Under the pieces are notes generated by a model. The model was given only the letters and a program-made list of their open reading frames with translations. It was not told the origin of the DNA and ran no database searches. From the NCBI GenBank assembly GCA_037176845.1, contig JAYKXP010000054.1, forward strand, positions 62,001 to 126,000: DNA of 64,000 nt, in the 5' to 3' direction. The first letter of the stretch is position 1, and every line of letters begins with the position of its first letter. Below, piece after piece: positions 51,066-61,598 of the stretch. Origin of the DNA: Paramarasmius palmivorus. Taxonomy: Eukaryota; Basidiomycota; Agaricomycetes; Agaricales; Marasmiaceae. The position numbers were made by a program, and so were the translations under genes.

Positions 51066-51580
51066 AGAAGTCAGCCCAGCGCCAATTACGATGGCCATGA
51101 GGGGGAAGAAGTGAGATTGTAAATCCGGGCGTCAAAAAAAAAAAGAGCTTCTAGAGATAACACGTCATTAATTCATCAATCATTAATTAATCGCCATGCT
51201 GTTCTCACCGTGTTACACTCCTGCGTTCAGTCGTCCAGCATTGCATTCCGGCGACAGATGGCCACCATGCCTCCACTCAACCAGCTCCTGCGTCCAGCGC
51301 GGTCTGTAATGCTTTCAATCACTTCTCATAGGACTCTAGCCTATGTATACTTCTCAGTCCTTGCCGTTGTCGCTACTATCGTGAATGCCCTCAAGAATCA
51401 TAGCAATTTCTAATCAGTCACCATATACATCTTGGACGGTGCGTCCGAACGAATTAGAACCGAGACCTGAAGTGGACGTTTGGACGTGGATCCTGTGGCA
51501 GCCAAAAGCCCCATCATTCAAGCTATTCAGGTGCCTCATGAATTCGACATACCCGGGCCTTCGCCCTAAAGAATTGCTAA
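51066..51580 (+). pseudogene. Decayed copy of the HRD1 promoter and 5' exons
   Basis: Diverged direct copy of about 37,097-37,820. It covers the promoter side (GTCAGCCCAGCGCCAAT near 51,070), the ATG region and the first exon: MPPLNQLLRPARSVMLS then FSVLAVVATIVNALKNHSNF, followed at once by a stop at 51,411. Further on, with deletions, come traces of exon 2-3 (GTGCGTCCGAACGAATTAGAA near 51,440 and AATTCGACATACCC near 51,540). The frame is closed after about 50 codons, so it cannot make HRD1. Confidence 0.85.
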
Positions 51581-51987
51581 ATAAAATCAAGAAGCTGCAG
51601 GATCCTGCTGTTGGTACTGTTTAAGGGAGCATCGTTATGTTATGAACAGCGATTTCAATCTCCTATAAAGGACTTCTCGTTTCTGCGTCAATTATTGTGG
51701 ACCTACCAGCTAAGATGGCAGGGTAAGCCTTCAGCGCTTCAGCATTCTTCGAATCCTGAGGGTGATTGGCTAAATAACGTTTCTAGACTACCTGGATTCA
51801 ACAGCGATGCAAACGCGTGTCATGGTACGCGTCGTCATCTTTTATGCTTCACCTGTGCGTTATTCTGAACCAAAACTAGTGTGTTGGCATGATTTCCAGA
51901 GTGTATGCTGTCTAGGCTTCCCGTACCATATGCAAAGGTGAGGCTAAGTATCTTCTACCTTGTATTGTTATAATATTTGCTGACGCG
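51581..51987. other. Unassigned segment before the zinc-finger gene
   Basis: About 400 bp with no recognisable homology to the neighbouring duplications. Probably carries the promoter of the zinc-finger gene and one inversion breakpoint. Confidence 0.4.
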
Positions 51988-52537
51988 ATGGGCGACAGTG
52001 ACAACGACGGGAGCCATGGTATTTCAACTTATCAGCAGAGGTCTCTCCCGTCCGAAATGATGCCTTATCTCAACCCTCCCACAAGTCATAATCCAATGTT
52101 GCCGAACCCTGCTCAAACCAGCTGGCCACACGCGGTCGGTATTGGTCCTCAGCAGAGTTCTATGCATCCCAACGTCATCTCCACATCCAGAGACGCCTCT
52201 GTTGGTGGGGCCGCGTCGTCGACTGCGGCTACAACCAGTTCAGGAGGACAATGTTTAAATTCCTCTCGCAAGTTCATCTGCGACAGGTGTGGGAAAGGAT
52301 ACGCAGCTAAGCACAACCTTGATTGTAAGTCGTAATGGTTGTATTCCTCGCATTCTAGTGGAAATCTTAGCATTACTGTCAGATCATATCCGGGGTCATG
52401 ATGGCGTTAAACCTTTCGAGTGCGAATACTGCGGAAAGGCGTATCGCTCTTTATCCGACCTTCGTCGCCATTTGACAAAGTCGAAGAGTCCTTGCGTATT
52501 GAAGCACTTGGAGAAGGCGCAGACTGGTGCTAAATAA
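51988..52537 (+). CDS. Small C2H2-type zinc-finger protein
   Basis: Likely nucleic-acid-binding protein of about 160 residues. Exon 1 starts MGDSDNDGSHGISTYQQR, has a long Pro/Ser/Ala-rich disordered stretch, then the first finger, which is split by an intron (GTAAGT donor near 52,325, CAG acceptor at 52,381). Joined, finger 1 reads CDRCGKGYAAKHNLDYHIRG followed by H: a regular C-x2-C-x12-H-x3-H. Finger 2 reads CEYCGKAYRSLSDLRRH and then reaches a Cys after KSKSP, so it is C2HC-like. The linker between fingers (DGVKPFE) is close to the classical one. It ends LEKAQTGAK. The frame is intact although everything around it is decayed duplication debris, so it is probably a functional gene caught inside. 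Confidence 0.75.
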
Positions 52538-52789
52538 GCCTGTAGATTTTTCAGTCCTCTGCTTTGTAAGAAATATGCTTGTATTTTTTCGTACCGTCGT
52601 AATATATTCATGATAGATCGTCGCCGTCTTAGTATCCGATCTAGAGAATTCTTAAGCGTATTCACTACTTGAGTACTTGCATCTCCCAGTGGGGAAGGTG
52701 GCGATCGAGAGTGCACAGATGCCAGAGCAAATACTGAGTACTGTACTGAATGTCCACCCTGCCACCAGCATCTCGGAATCATGTTAAGG

Positions 52790-53532
52790 CCGTCTAGTGT
52801 GGCGTTAGGCGCTCGCTGAGCGTTCACTGGATAAATCATTTCCTCTCGGCAAATGATACACGTCCGATCTGACATGCTCAATGATTCCTCTGAAGTGTTC
52901 GAGAGTGTTCGGATATCTCTGACCCATGTGCTTGTAATCGCGTATAAAGCGAACGAGCCGTGATATAGACATCACGTACGATGTTCAAGCCATAGAACGT
53001 GATGATCACGGAGAAAACCGCGAGATAGGTCGTCAATTTGAGGAAATCTGCGGAGCTACGGTTAGAGAACAGTAGACGGATATTGAACTCGATCTTACCA
53101 GTGGTGAGCTCTATGTAAAGCACCCACATGCTCTTGTTCTCCCATGGAGGCGCGTTTTCGCCCCCATGCTGACCTGCTCTTCCTAACTCATAACAGGACA
53201 GCAGGTATTTTGCAAGAGTGTTCGTGACACTAGCCATGAAAACACCACACTAAAAGTGAATTAGTTCTGATAGTGTGGATCACAAAATGAAATAAATGAC
53301 TTGCTTCGCTAGCAAATAGAACCATTCCACCTACACCATGCGCAAGCGTGTTCTCGACTGCGACAAGGAACATGATCAAGTCCGTGATCCAAAGGATGGC
53401 GAATAAGATTGACATCCAAACGTGGAGCAGTAGTGGGGGGCCAGGATACGGCCTTTGATCCATCTCTGAGATGAAACTTGGAGCACATGGATATTAGCCC
53501 GAAGCACCCATTCAATGCGATCACTTGCGAGC
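52790..53532 (-). pseudogene. Inverted decayed copy of HRD1 middle exons
   Basis: Reverse-complement, diverged copy of about 37,850-38,700. On the minus strand it carries MDQRPYPGPPLLLHVWMSIL, ITDLIMFLVAVENTLAHGVG, MASVTNTLAKYLLSCYELGR, FLKLTTYLAVFSVIITFYG and SDRTCIICREEMIYPVNAQR, the last being the start of the RING. It stops before the second half of the RING. A piece of about 15-20 codons around the end of helix 6 is missing or replaced (ARSLYTRLQAHGSEISEH), and the intron positions are still visible as interruptions. The right end joins NLR-derived sequence directly at about 53,532. Confidence 0.87.
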
Positions 53533-54240
53533 CAGTTTTCGGATCTGCGGCCCGGTTCGACGGAGGAACATGAAAGGAAAGGGATTGGGCGTGGCAGAGC
53601 GTATGGTTGCGATATCGAGGATTCCTAGGAGTCTTTCTTGGGAGGACAGATCGAGACAATCGTCCAATCCATGAGTTTGAGAAGCACTGGGTGTTGGGTG
53701 GTATCGACGAGCGAGAAAGGCTCGAAAAGCAATTCTCGGAACTGGGTTTCAGAGGTAGCGTTAAAGATGTTGGGGTTTGAACGTATCACGTCCAGGATAA
53801 ACGGACCGACTATATCTTTGAGTGAGGCGGATGCGCAACGTTGGTAGGCAATCGCCGCGTCGAATAAGCACGAATTTCGCTGGTTTGTAAGCTTGGACTC
53901 GAGTGGAATCGTTTTAATTCGTGTGCTTGGGGGGCAATTCGGCGGGGGAAAACGCTCTTTTGCGTAATGACAAGCAGCGGCGAGTTGTTGTAGGATTCAG
54001 AGATCTGGGGTGTGTCATCTACTTTCCAGGTCAGCGAGCAACCTGTGATAAGCAAAGGTGGTGTACTCACCTGATTCAGGTTGATTTGGCTGCCATACAT
54101 CACGTTCATAGACATTGCCCAAGTGTGCACCATTAAATGGAGCGTGGTCACGGTGGTTCGGCGAAGGATGTATGACGATGGCGGAAAAGGATGGGAGAAG
54201 CGAAATGTACTGGGTGAGTGACAGCAGGCCTCGTAAGGTG
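53533..54240 (-). pseudogene. Decayed 5' fragment of the NACHT NLR gene
   Basis: Diverged direct copy of about 44,350-45,240, with deletions. It keeps the exon-1 motif as MYGSQINLNQ (parent VVHGNQINLNQ) and, on the way down, stretches around the FFYSRND and APLKDIVGPFIRSNP regions (SLKDIVGPFI, NPNIFNATSETQFRELL). The parent's ATG is lost: where the parent has ATGTCATTC (minus strand), the copy has a 4-base deletion that removes it. The Walker A region (44,790) is missing from the copy. It cannot make a functional NACHT domain. Confidence 0.83.
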
Positions 54241-54810
54241 ATAGTCGCGTAGCCTTGAAGTCATCGTCCTCCTGACGAGCAATGTACATAGGAACGCAAA
54301 TCTTCGTGTACCGAACAGCAACATGTTTAGATTAGAGTGGATCCCGAGGGTAGTACGTTGGTAGCTGGAGAATGTCGATCGTCCGGGGTCAGCCGATAGA
54401 ACGAGAGGAGCGGGTGTATTGCTACAGAATCTTCGATGATTTCGTGTATGAAGATTGTCGGCGGAACTGCGACAGCTATTTGGTGACCAAAGAAGAAGAG
54501 GACAATGGGCGTGAGTACACACCGTTAATGTCCCATCTCTCTCAGTCCGTCGAATTGGCGTGGCATGAAGACGTGCTGACGCCGGAAAGGTGAACTATGC
54601 CACCTTGGCGTAGGAGGAGACGGGGAGCTTGGAGCCTAGAAACCGCGCTTAAATGGTTTTCCAAGACGTTTTGAGTGAATGCCACGCTTTACTCGTTGAT
54701 CTGATCCAAATGAGAACAGAACGGAGGTGAGTGAGCGCAAGTTGAAGATACTGTGAGCTGTATCTTACTGACAGAGTAGACAATTAAGGGATGAGTATCA
54801 TTCGCCTATA
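54241..54810. repeat. NLR-upstream repeat, copy B
   Basis: Follows the NLR fragment exactly as copy A follows the intact NLR, which ties the repeat to the NLR 5' flank. Landmarks: GTACGTTGGTAGCTGG near 54,350, TAATGTCCCATCTCTC near 54,524, and GATCCAAATGAGA then ACAGAACGGAGG near 54,704. Confidence 0.65.
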
Positions 54811-55190
54811 CGAGTGATAGGGCTCATCAAGCGCCAGTTGCATAGCCTTCTGCCGTGTATTTCATTGCGTCTGTGACATCCTAACTGTCAACGTGCATAG
54901 GGAGGTCGACCTCCATGTAGTGAGCCAACAATACAGAGTCTTCGTTTTCCCGTGTATGAAGGGTACCATCGCGCCTGCAACAACTTTTTGGTCAGTAGAA
55001 AAAAGAAGAACAACAAGCGTGACTACACACCATGAATGTCCCTTCTCTGACCAGAAAGATGATCATGATTCGTTTCTATGCCCGCACTTGTCTGGGAAAA
55101 GTGGACCACACGTACAAGGAGATGGGGAGGTGACGTATATAAAGTAGTGAGCGTCGCGTTCAAGATACTCGTAAATGTGAATCTTACCGT
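54811..55190. repeat. NLR-upstream repeat, copy C (short)
   Basis: Shorter copy with TTGCATAGCCTTCTG at the left and CATGAATGTCCCTTCTCTG near 55,031. It lacks the right third of the unit. The following 55,190-55,485 has no repeat homology; a frame there on the minus strand (55,198-55,494) has one hydrophobic stretch but no support. Confidence 0.55.
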
Positions 55191-55484
55191 CGTCTGCCTA
55201 CATGAATGAGAGACTTGTCATCGGGTGAACGATAACTTGACGAGCTACGACACAGGACTGAGAGCTTGGTGATCGGTGACCAAAGATACCCAGGTCGTAT
55301 CCGACAAGGACAAACGGATATCGGATAGAAAGGAAGATTCCAACAGCCAGGGTTACTGAAGAGAGATAGAAGAGAAGTTGGCTGGATTGGGATGTCTCCG
55401 GAGGTTTCGATGTGTACAGGAACGCGTGGCGGACAGTATTCGTGATACAGGTTGATATTTCCTCCTCGACCGCTCGCCGTTGCA

Positions 55485-55975
55485 AGGGAGGCACATTGGT
55501 AGCTGAAAAATGACAATCGTTCGGGGTCGGTTAAGAGAATACGAGGAGCAGGAAGGTTATCAGCGGACCTGTAACAGCTATTTGGTGAGCAACGAAGAGG
55601 ATAGTAGGCGTAAGTACACACCGTGAATGTCGCTTCTCTGTCCAGTTTGGCGTGGCACGAAGAGCACTACTACTGGCGCCGGAAAGTTGAACCGTACCAC
55701 ATTGACGTATAAGAACTTCGAGTCTAGAAGCCAGGTTGCTACCGCGCTGGAATGGTTTTCCGCTCGGATGCCACGCTTTCATACCTGTTTACTCGTCGAT
55801 CTGATCCAAGTAAGAGGTAGAAAGGAGGTAAGTGAGCGTAAGCTGAATTGTGCCTTACCCGAAAGAGTAGAAAGTAAAGGGCTAGTATCGTTTGCATATA
55901 CGAATGAAGGGCCTTGTTTCACGCTCAGGCTACGAGTCCGACACGAAACTGAAGGCTTGCTCTGAATCATGGTTT
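55485..55975. repeat. NLR-upstream repeat, copy D
   Basis: Landmarks in the usual order: GCACATTGGTAGCTG near 55,490, GTGAATGTCGCTTCTCTG near 55,622, GATCTGATCCAAGTAAGAGG near 55,799. Confidence 0.65.
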
Positions 55976-56585
55976 GTTAAGCGGTGGTGCCCATAATCAT
56001 CTAGCCCTGTAATACCGGTGAATTCATCGTCATCCTGAGGGTTAATGTACACAAGAATGCCAAATCTCGTGTACGGAACAGCAACATGTCGAGATTAGAG
56101 TGGGTTGTCCTGACGTGATCCCGAGGATGGTACATTGGTAGCTTCAGAATGACAGTCGTCTGGGCCAATAGAATGAGAGGAGCGGGTGCACTGCCACAGA
56201 ATCTTCGTTTTTTTTTTTCGTGTATGAAGGTTATCAGAGGATCTGTAACTGCTATTTGGTGAGCAAAGGAGAGGATAACAGGCGTAACTACACACCATGA
56301 ATGTCCCTTCTCTCATTCTGGATTGGCATGGCGTGAAGAATGGCCGCAGCGACGCCGGAAAGGTGACTCATACATACCCCATTGGCGTAGAAGGAGACGG
56401 GATTGCCAATGCTACCACGCCGGGAAGGTATTCTACTCGGATGCCACGGTTGTTTAGTCAGTAATCTGATCCAAATCCAAATGAGAGGCAGAACGGAGGC
56501 GAGTGAGCGCAAGTTGAAGATACTGAACAAGGGCCAAGTTGCAAAATTCAGTTTCGATAGAGACAGAAGAGATGGTTGTACACTC
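55976..56585. repeat. NLR-upstream repeat, copy E
   Basis: Landmarks in order: GTACATTGGTAGCTTC near 56,130, an uninterrupted T-run near 56,209-56,218, CATGAATGTCCCTTCTCTC near 56,296, GATCCAAATCCAAATGAGAG near 56,467 (with an extra ATCCAA) and GAGCGCAAGTTGAAGATACTG near 56,505. Confidence 0.65.
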
Positions 56586-56720
56586 GGATGCATTCAGTGA
56601 ATCCCGCGCTTTACAGTGCTTTAGTCGTCGATCTGATCCAAATGAGAAGCAGAACGGAGATAAGTGAGCGCTAGTTGAAGATACTGGAGTATCAAGCAAA
56701 GGGCCGACGTACCATGGGTG
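56586..56720. repeat. NLR-upstream repeat, copy F (3' part only)
   Basis: Only the last part of the unit: GATCTGATCCAAATGAGAAG near 56,630 and GAGCGCTAGTTGAAGATACTG near 56,665. It ends the array on the right. From here to the Rxt3-like ATG (57,119) I see only that gene's upstream region. Confidence 0.6.
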
Positions 56721-57118
56721 TCCGTTGTCCATGTCAGCCCTCGCATAACTCGACAGTCCCTGAGACCTAAGCGTAAGCTTATACAGCTGACTGCTTGTGC
56801 CTCGCGAGCAAATTCGTACGACTTTTCTGATTTGCGAATGGTGGTGACCATAGATATTCGGTTCGACGACGAAAACAGGATGTTCGTCAGACAGAGACTG
56901 GCGCCTTGACTGATGGTAAAAGACTAAAGAAGTGAGTCGGGTGACGTTTTTCGGAGATATCGATGAGGCGTACCGGTTATTCGGTTCCACGTGTGACTGC
57001 CGCGTAATTCACGCCCATCAAAAATCTGTTTTTGACAGGTTCAAACACGCTGTAATTCCAGGAACCTACATCCACAACCGCCGTCTTCTACCTAGCACAA
57101 CTCCTTTTCTCTGCTACG

Positions 57119-60100
57119 ATGAATGTAGCTGCTCTTTTACAAGATTCACCTTCAGATGAACGTGAAAGGGAGAGAGCGAGGAGGAATTCATCGGCTGTTC
57201 AACAGCAGCAACGCTCGCCAGGTGAGAAGGACGAGGCTAGTGTTGGGGATGTTACTGACTATTGAATAGAGATACCAAGTAGTAGTGGTAGTAGTGCAGG
57301 AGGGGGAGGAGGAGGAGGGACAAGTGTAGCTGTTGGAGGAAGCGTGTGGGGAGGACACCGACCGAGTTCCGGACAACCGCCGCCTCCGTCTGCGCGCTCA
57401 ACTGCACCTTTTAGATGTCCGTCAAAATTCTCAAAAAATTCCACTAAATATCTGACATTTCATTCGCAGCGCCTTCAGCTACACCAATGCCCCCAGATTC
57501 CCGCTCACACTCCCGTCCTCCTTCCCAACCTCCCTCACAACAGCCACCTCCTCAACAACCACAATCCCAACCAGCAACACTCAACCTAGTCCCCCCAAGC
57601 GTCGTCAACGCTGCCAACAACCCAAACCTTCCTGTTAGAGGCGGTACACTCTCCCTGCTACCTCCTCAACACGAACAATCTCACCAAAGACACCAACAAA
57701 TGCAAATGCAAGTACAAACTATGCAAGTCGCTCGTCAAGACACCAACCCACGTCTAGACAGGGGTGGCGCTCCAGTCGACATTGATCTCTCAATTCCCTC
57801 TCAAAGACATTTTCAAACTCAATTTCACACTCAATTCGTTCATGGGTTGCCGCCGAACCAGCAAAGAGAAATGGAGCTTAGGGAGAGAGAGCAGAGAGAA
57901 CGTGAGTTGCAGCAAAGGGAACGTGAATGGGATCGCGACCGCGAGCGAGATAGAGATAGAGATAGAGACCGCGACAGAGATAGAGACAGGGAAAGAGACC
58001 GCGACCGCGAACGAGACGTCCCTTTTGCACCTCCTCCTTACCACCCACTTCACCAACACCACCCACACTCCATCCATCACTCCCATCACCATCATATTGG
58101 TCATCACCATTCTGCCATTCCAGAACGTGGTAGAGACAGAGACCGTGACAGGGACCGTGAAAGAGAAAAACGTCGTCTATCTTCTTCCCAAGACGCTCCT
58201 CACATCCCACGGGACAGAGACCGGGACGAGATGTTTCGTAGGGAAATCGAACGTGAACGTGAACGAGATTTACGTAGGGAACGAGACCGAGACCGAGAAC
58301 GCGATAGGGACAGAGAAGCGTACATGCCCCCACCACCTCCACACGCACACGCACTATCTCACTCTCATCGTATACCTCACCATCATCACACCCAGGAAAC
58401 TCACAGACGGAAGGTATCTAATGATATTACTATTACTGGTCCACCACCGCCACAACAACAGCAACAGCGTATACCCCCGAATCCGACACCACCACCGCCA
58501 CACTTTGGTGTCCCAGGTGTTGGATTGGGAGCTGCTGTCCCTGCTCCTCCGCCGCCGCCTCCACCACCTCTTGCACCGGTGCCCTACGACCGTGATTGGG
58601 AACGCGAGCGAGAACGTGAGAGAGAAAGGGAACGCGAAAGAGAGAGAGGTAGAGGTGCGATATCGTCTTGGCCGCCTCCACCTCCACCGCCGCCGGTAGA
58701 AAAGGAACGGGAGCCAAGACGTAGGGAAGAGGTGCCCCCGGTGGTGGTGGTGAAGGAAAGAGAGGTAAAGAGTAAGAAGACGGTTGATCTGGGTGTGTTT
58801 GTGTACCCTGCGCAGAGTCCGTTTCCGTATGTGTTTCCTGTGGGTGTGCACGAACAGGAGGTGGTGGAGGAGGAGAAGGAAGGGGAGAAGATGGATGTGG
58901 ATGTGCCTGTGGAAGAGGAGAAAAGTAAGGAAGCTGCCGAGAACCCCGAGTCGGAAAAAGAAAAGGTTGAAGACAAGGAAGCACCGGAAAAACCAGAGCC
59001 TGAACCTGAAGTGGACCCAGATCTCCTCGACACCCAAACTCAACTCACACTCGTCATACCTTCTTTACTCTTACCAACATCCAAACCAACCAGACCTCGG
59101 ATATGGGGCGGTGGTGTGCTCCCTTCACCCCCACACTCACTTCCTTTATCACACCCAAACTCACACCTACAACCACACCAAAACCAACACACGCACCCAA
59201 CGAGACAACGCAGAATCTACACAGACGACTCCGACCCATTCTTATGCGCTCTCCATTCTGGATGGGTGACGTGGTCTGGGGCACGTAAAGCGAGAGAGAA
59301 AGGGCTGGATATGTGTGTAAGAGTTAGAGTTGTTAGATGTGGGTGTGTTGGGGGCGGAGTTGGGGTTGGGAAGGAGCAGCCGGAGAAGGAGAAGGAGCAG
59401 GAGGCGGTCAAAGAGAAGGAGCAAGAGAAGAAAGAGAAGGAAAAAGAGGCGGTGGTTAAAGATAAGGAACAGGAGAAGGAGCAGGAGACGAAGGATGTAC
59501 CTAAGGAGCAGGATAAGGATAAGTTACAGGAAAAGGACAAGGAACAGGAACAAGAAAAAGAAAAAGACGCGTCTCAACCTCCGACTACCACCACTACCAG
59601 CCCAACATCAACATCGCCTACCTCCGCCACCACCGCAAAACGACCTCCAACTCCAACTCCAGCCCCAAACACCCAATCAAAATCCCAGCCCAAACACAAG
59701 ATACACGCAGGCTCCAAAGAAGAACTCGTAGGCCGCTTCATCGGTGGTGTCGGTGAACGATTTTGGGCTACGAAAAACCTCATACCCGACATGGAAGTGG
59801 AAGCGGAAGACGATGGACGGTCTTTACTAAGCGCAGGATGGGGAACAGGACACGATGGAAGTGCGATTGAAGTGTTGGATGTTTGGTTTGATGATGTACG
59901 TGTTTTATGTTTTCTAAGGGGGAGTGAGCTAACGCGCGTGCGTAGAAAAATAAACACCGAACGTCAGGGATAAGGAATCGTTCGCAGAGGTTGTTGGAGT
60001 ACGCACAGAGAAGGGAGGCGGTGCTTGCTAGCCCTGGGCCTGGACCTTTTTCTGCCTCTTTTCCTTCGTCTAGGAAACGGAAACGTTGGCCCGGACATGG

Positions 60101-60754
60101 AAGAGGACCGAATGCGATTCCGCTGGATACCATTTACGAAGTCGACGAAGAAACCGAAGGGGCAGTTGGTGAGTTTGATAGGTGTTTGGTATCCAATCGA
60201 CCTAGACCTGCGAAAGTGAAAGGGGAAGCGGAAGCGATGTCGGTGGTGTTTTGTGGTGGTGAGGTTTGGTGAGTCCTTCCCCTACATACGCGTGTTGATT
60301 GGGTGCTGAGGTTGGATGTAGGTATAAATACGACCCAGAGGCGTTACGCAGTGCGATTGCTCCCCCTGAGGACGGGGAACGACCTCGAAAGCGGCGCAAA
60401 ACTACCACGTCGGAGTCTACAGGTGCGAGTACGATACTGGCGTTAACAGGTTCAAACGACGTAACGTGGTACCTCCGCTCCGAATCCCCTTCGTCCCTTG
60501 CGGGGTTATTCTGTAAACCCTTGGACCAGGTTAGGACGTACACCTTTGACGAAGGTGTTCGTGCGTTACTTGTTCAACAGCCCCCAGCTGCAGAGGCGGG
60601 AGTGAGTGACGCGTGGGTCGTAGCAGATGGATGTGTACGTACCCCAGAAGAAGATGTGTGGTTGTTGGATTTGGGGAAGTGTGAGTTTGATGAGAAGGGG
60701 TTGGTGGTTGGGGGGAAGAAGATTGGGGTTGGGAGGTGGAAGGAGGTTGTGTGA
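57119..60754 (+). CDS. Rxt3-like histone deacetylase complex subunit with Arg/Asp repeat
   Basis: Putative subunit of an Rpd3L-type histone deacetylase complex. ATG at 57119 (MNVAALLQDSPSDERERERA); small introns near 57,220, 57,419, 59,898 and 60,273 join in frame. Residues up to about 430 are Gln/Pro/His-rich and contain long runs of alternating Arg with Asp or Glu (58,0 kb and 58.3 kb), then a Pro/Gly-rich and Glu/Lys-rich section. The Rxt3 signature appears as RPRIWGGGVL, a His-rich insert, then RRIYTDDSDPFLCALHSGWV, followed by basic and Glu/Lys-rich inserts. Near the end come RKRKRWPGHGRGPNAIPLDT, EFDRCLVSNRPRP, VVFCGGEVWYKYDPEAL and LLDLGKCEFDEKGLVVGGKK. The long low-complexity inserts inside the core are unusual. 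A diverged inverted copy of the 3' end is at 46.0-46.8 kb. Confidence 0.78.
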
Positions 60755-61598
60755 GGTTTTAGGTGGCGTAAGGTATAAGTTATTGGTGATGTATTTGTTA
60801 GCAGTGTCGTTTTGTTCGTGAAATGCAACTTGGGATGTATTTTTTTCGTCGTTCCGTAAGGTAGCACCGTCGACTGCAGCTGCGACTTTCGATGATAGTC
60901 GTTCAAGAATTTGGGATGTATTTTTTTTTGTGAGCGACTCGGACATGTGCATGGGCGCTAAAGTGCTCGAAGGACTCTTACCTCGACCATCAACTGGTTT
61001 CTGTTCTGCCGCGTAACTCGGGCAACAAACAAGTCTAACCTCACAAAGACGGCCAGTTTCCAGTATTCAACACATGTACGTTTCCGTCAACTCCAGACGT
61101 AGGCAAAAGCGAAAACTCCGTCTCGCTCCTCAGCTATCAAACTTGGAGATTCGGTGCGTTTACGGTGTAATTATTGTAAGCCGATGGAAGCTAACCATAA
61201 CCTCATTGATAGGCACGAAAGTGGAGGTGGTGTCGAACGTTGAACGTTGAAGTCTTGAGCAATTCATTTCGCCCAGCGCGATCTTTGATTCTCCACTTTG
61301 AATCATGATCCCAAAAACACCTGCTCTCGGAATCTCCACGCTTTATTTCAAGCTACAATTGTCAACGATAAGGCTCCCCTCTCAATCGCCTCAACTGAGA
61401 TGATATGTATGGGCGCCCCAATCAGCTTGCGACTTTGATTCTAGCTCCTCAGTTCTCTCCCCAGGCAATATCAACATTCTTAATTTCCCACTTGCCATGG
61501 CGCCACGAATTGCCTTATTCAACGCCAAACTTCTCATATGCTTCAGCAACCCTTTATCTAGCCAGTCGCATTCCCTTTCAAGCCCCCAGTTGCAGCTA
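60755..61598. other. Intergenic region after the Rxt3-like gene
   Basis: About 840 bp. The first 170 bp (to about 60,925), including two T-runs, are the part also copied at 45.96-46.1 kb. The rest is presumably the promoter of the next gene. No coding support; a 70-codon frame at 61405-61617 is not convincing. Confidence 0.5.

Noticed and set aside
55198..55494. Minus-strand 98-codon frame with one hydrophobic stretch between repeat copies C and D
   Set aside because: No homology that I recognise, no partner exon and location inside a repeat array; chance frame is more likely.
54241..56720. Regular-looking repeats, considered as a CRISPR array or satellite
   Set aside because: Units are 0.5-0.67 kb, diverged, and homologous to the NLR upstream region; there are no short direct repeats with unique spacers.
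57790..59540. Several long antisense frames (up to 229 codons) opposite the Rxt3-like gene
   Set aside because: They mirror the low-complexity repeats of the plus-strand gene and have no independent features.
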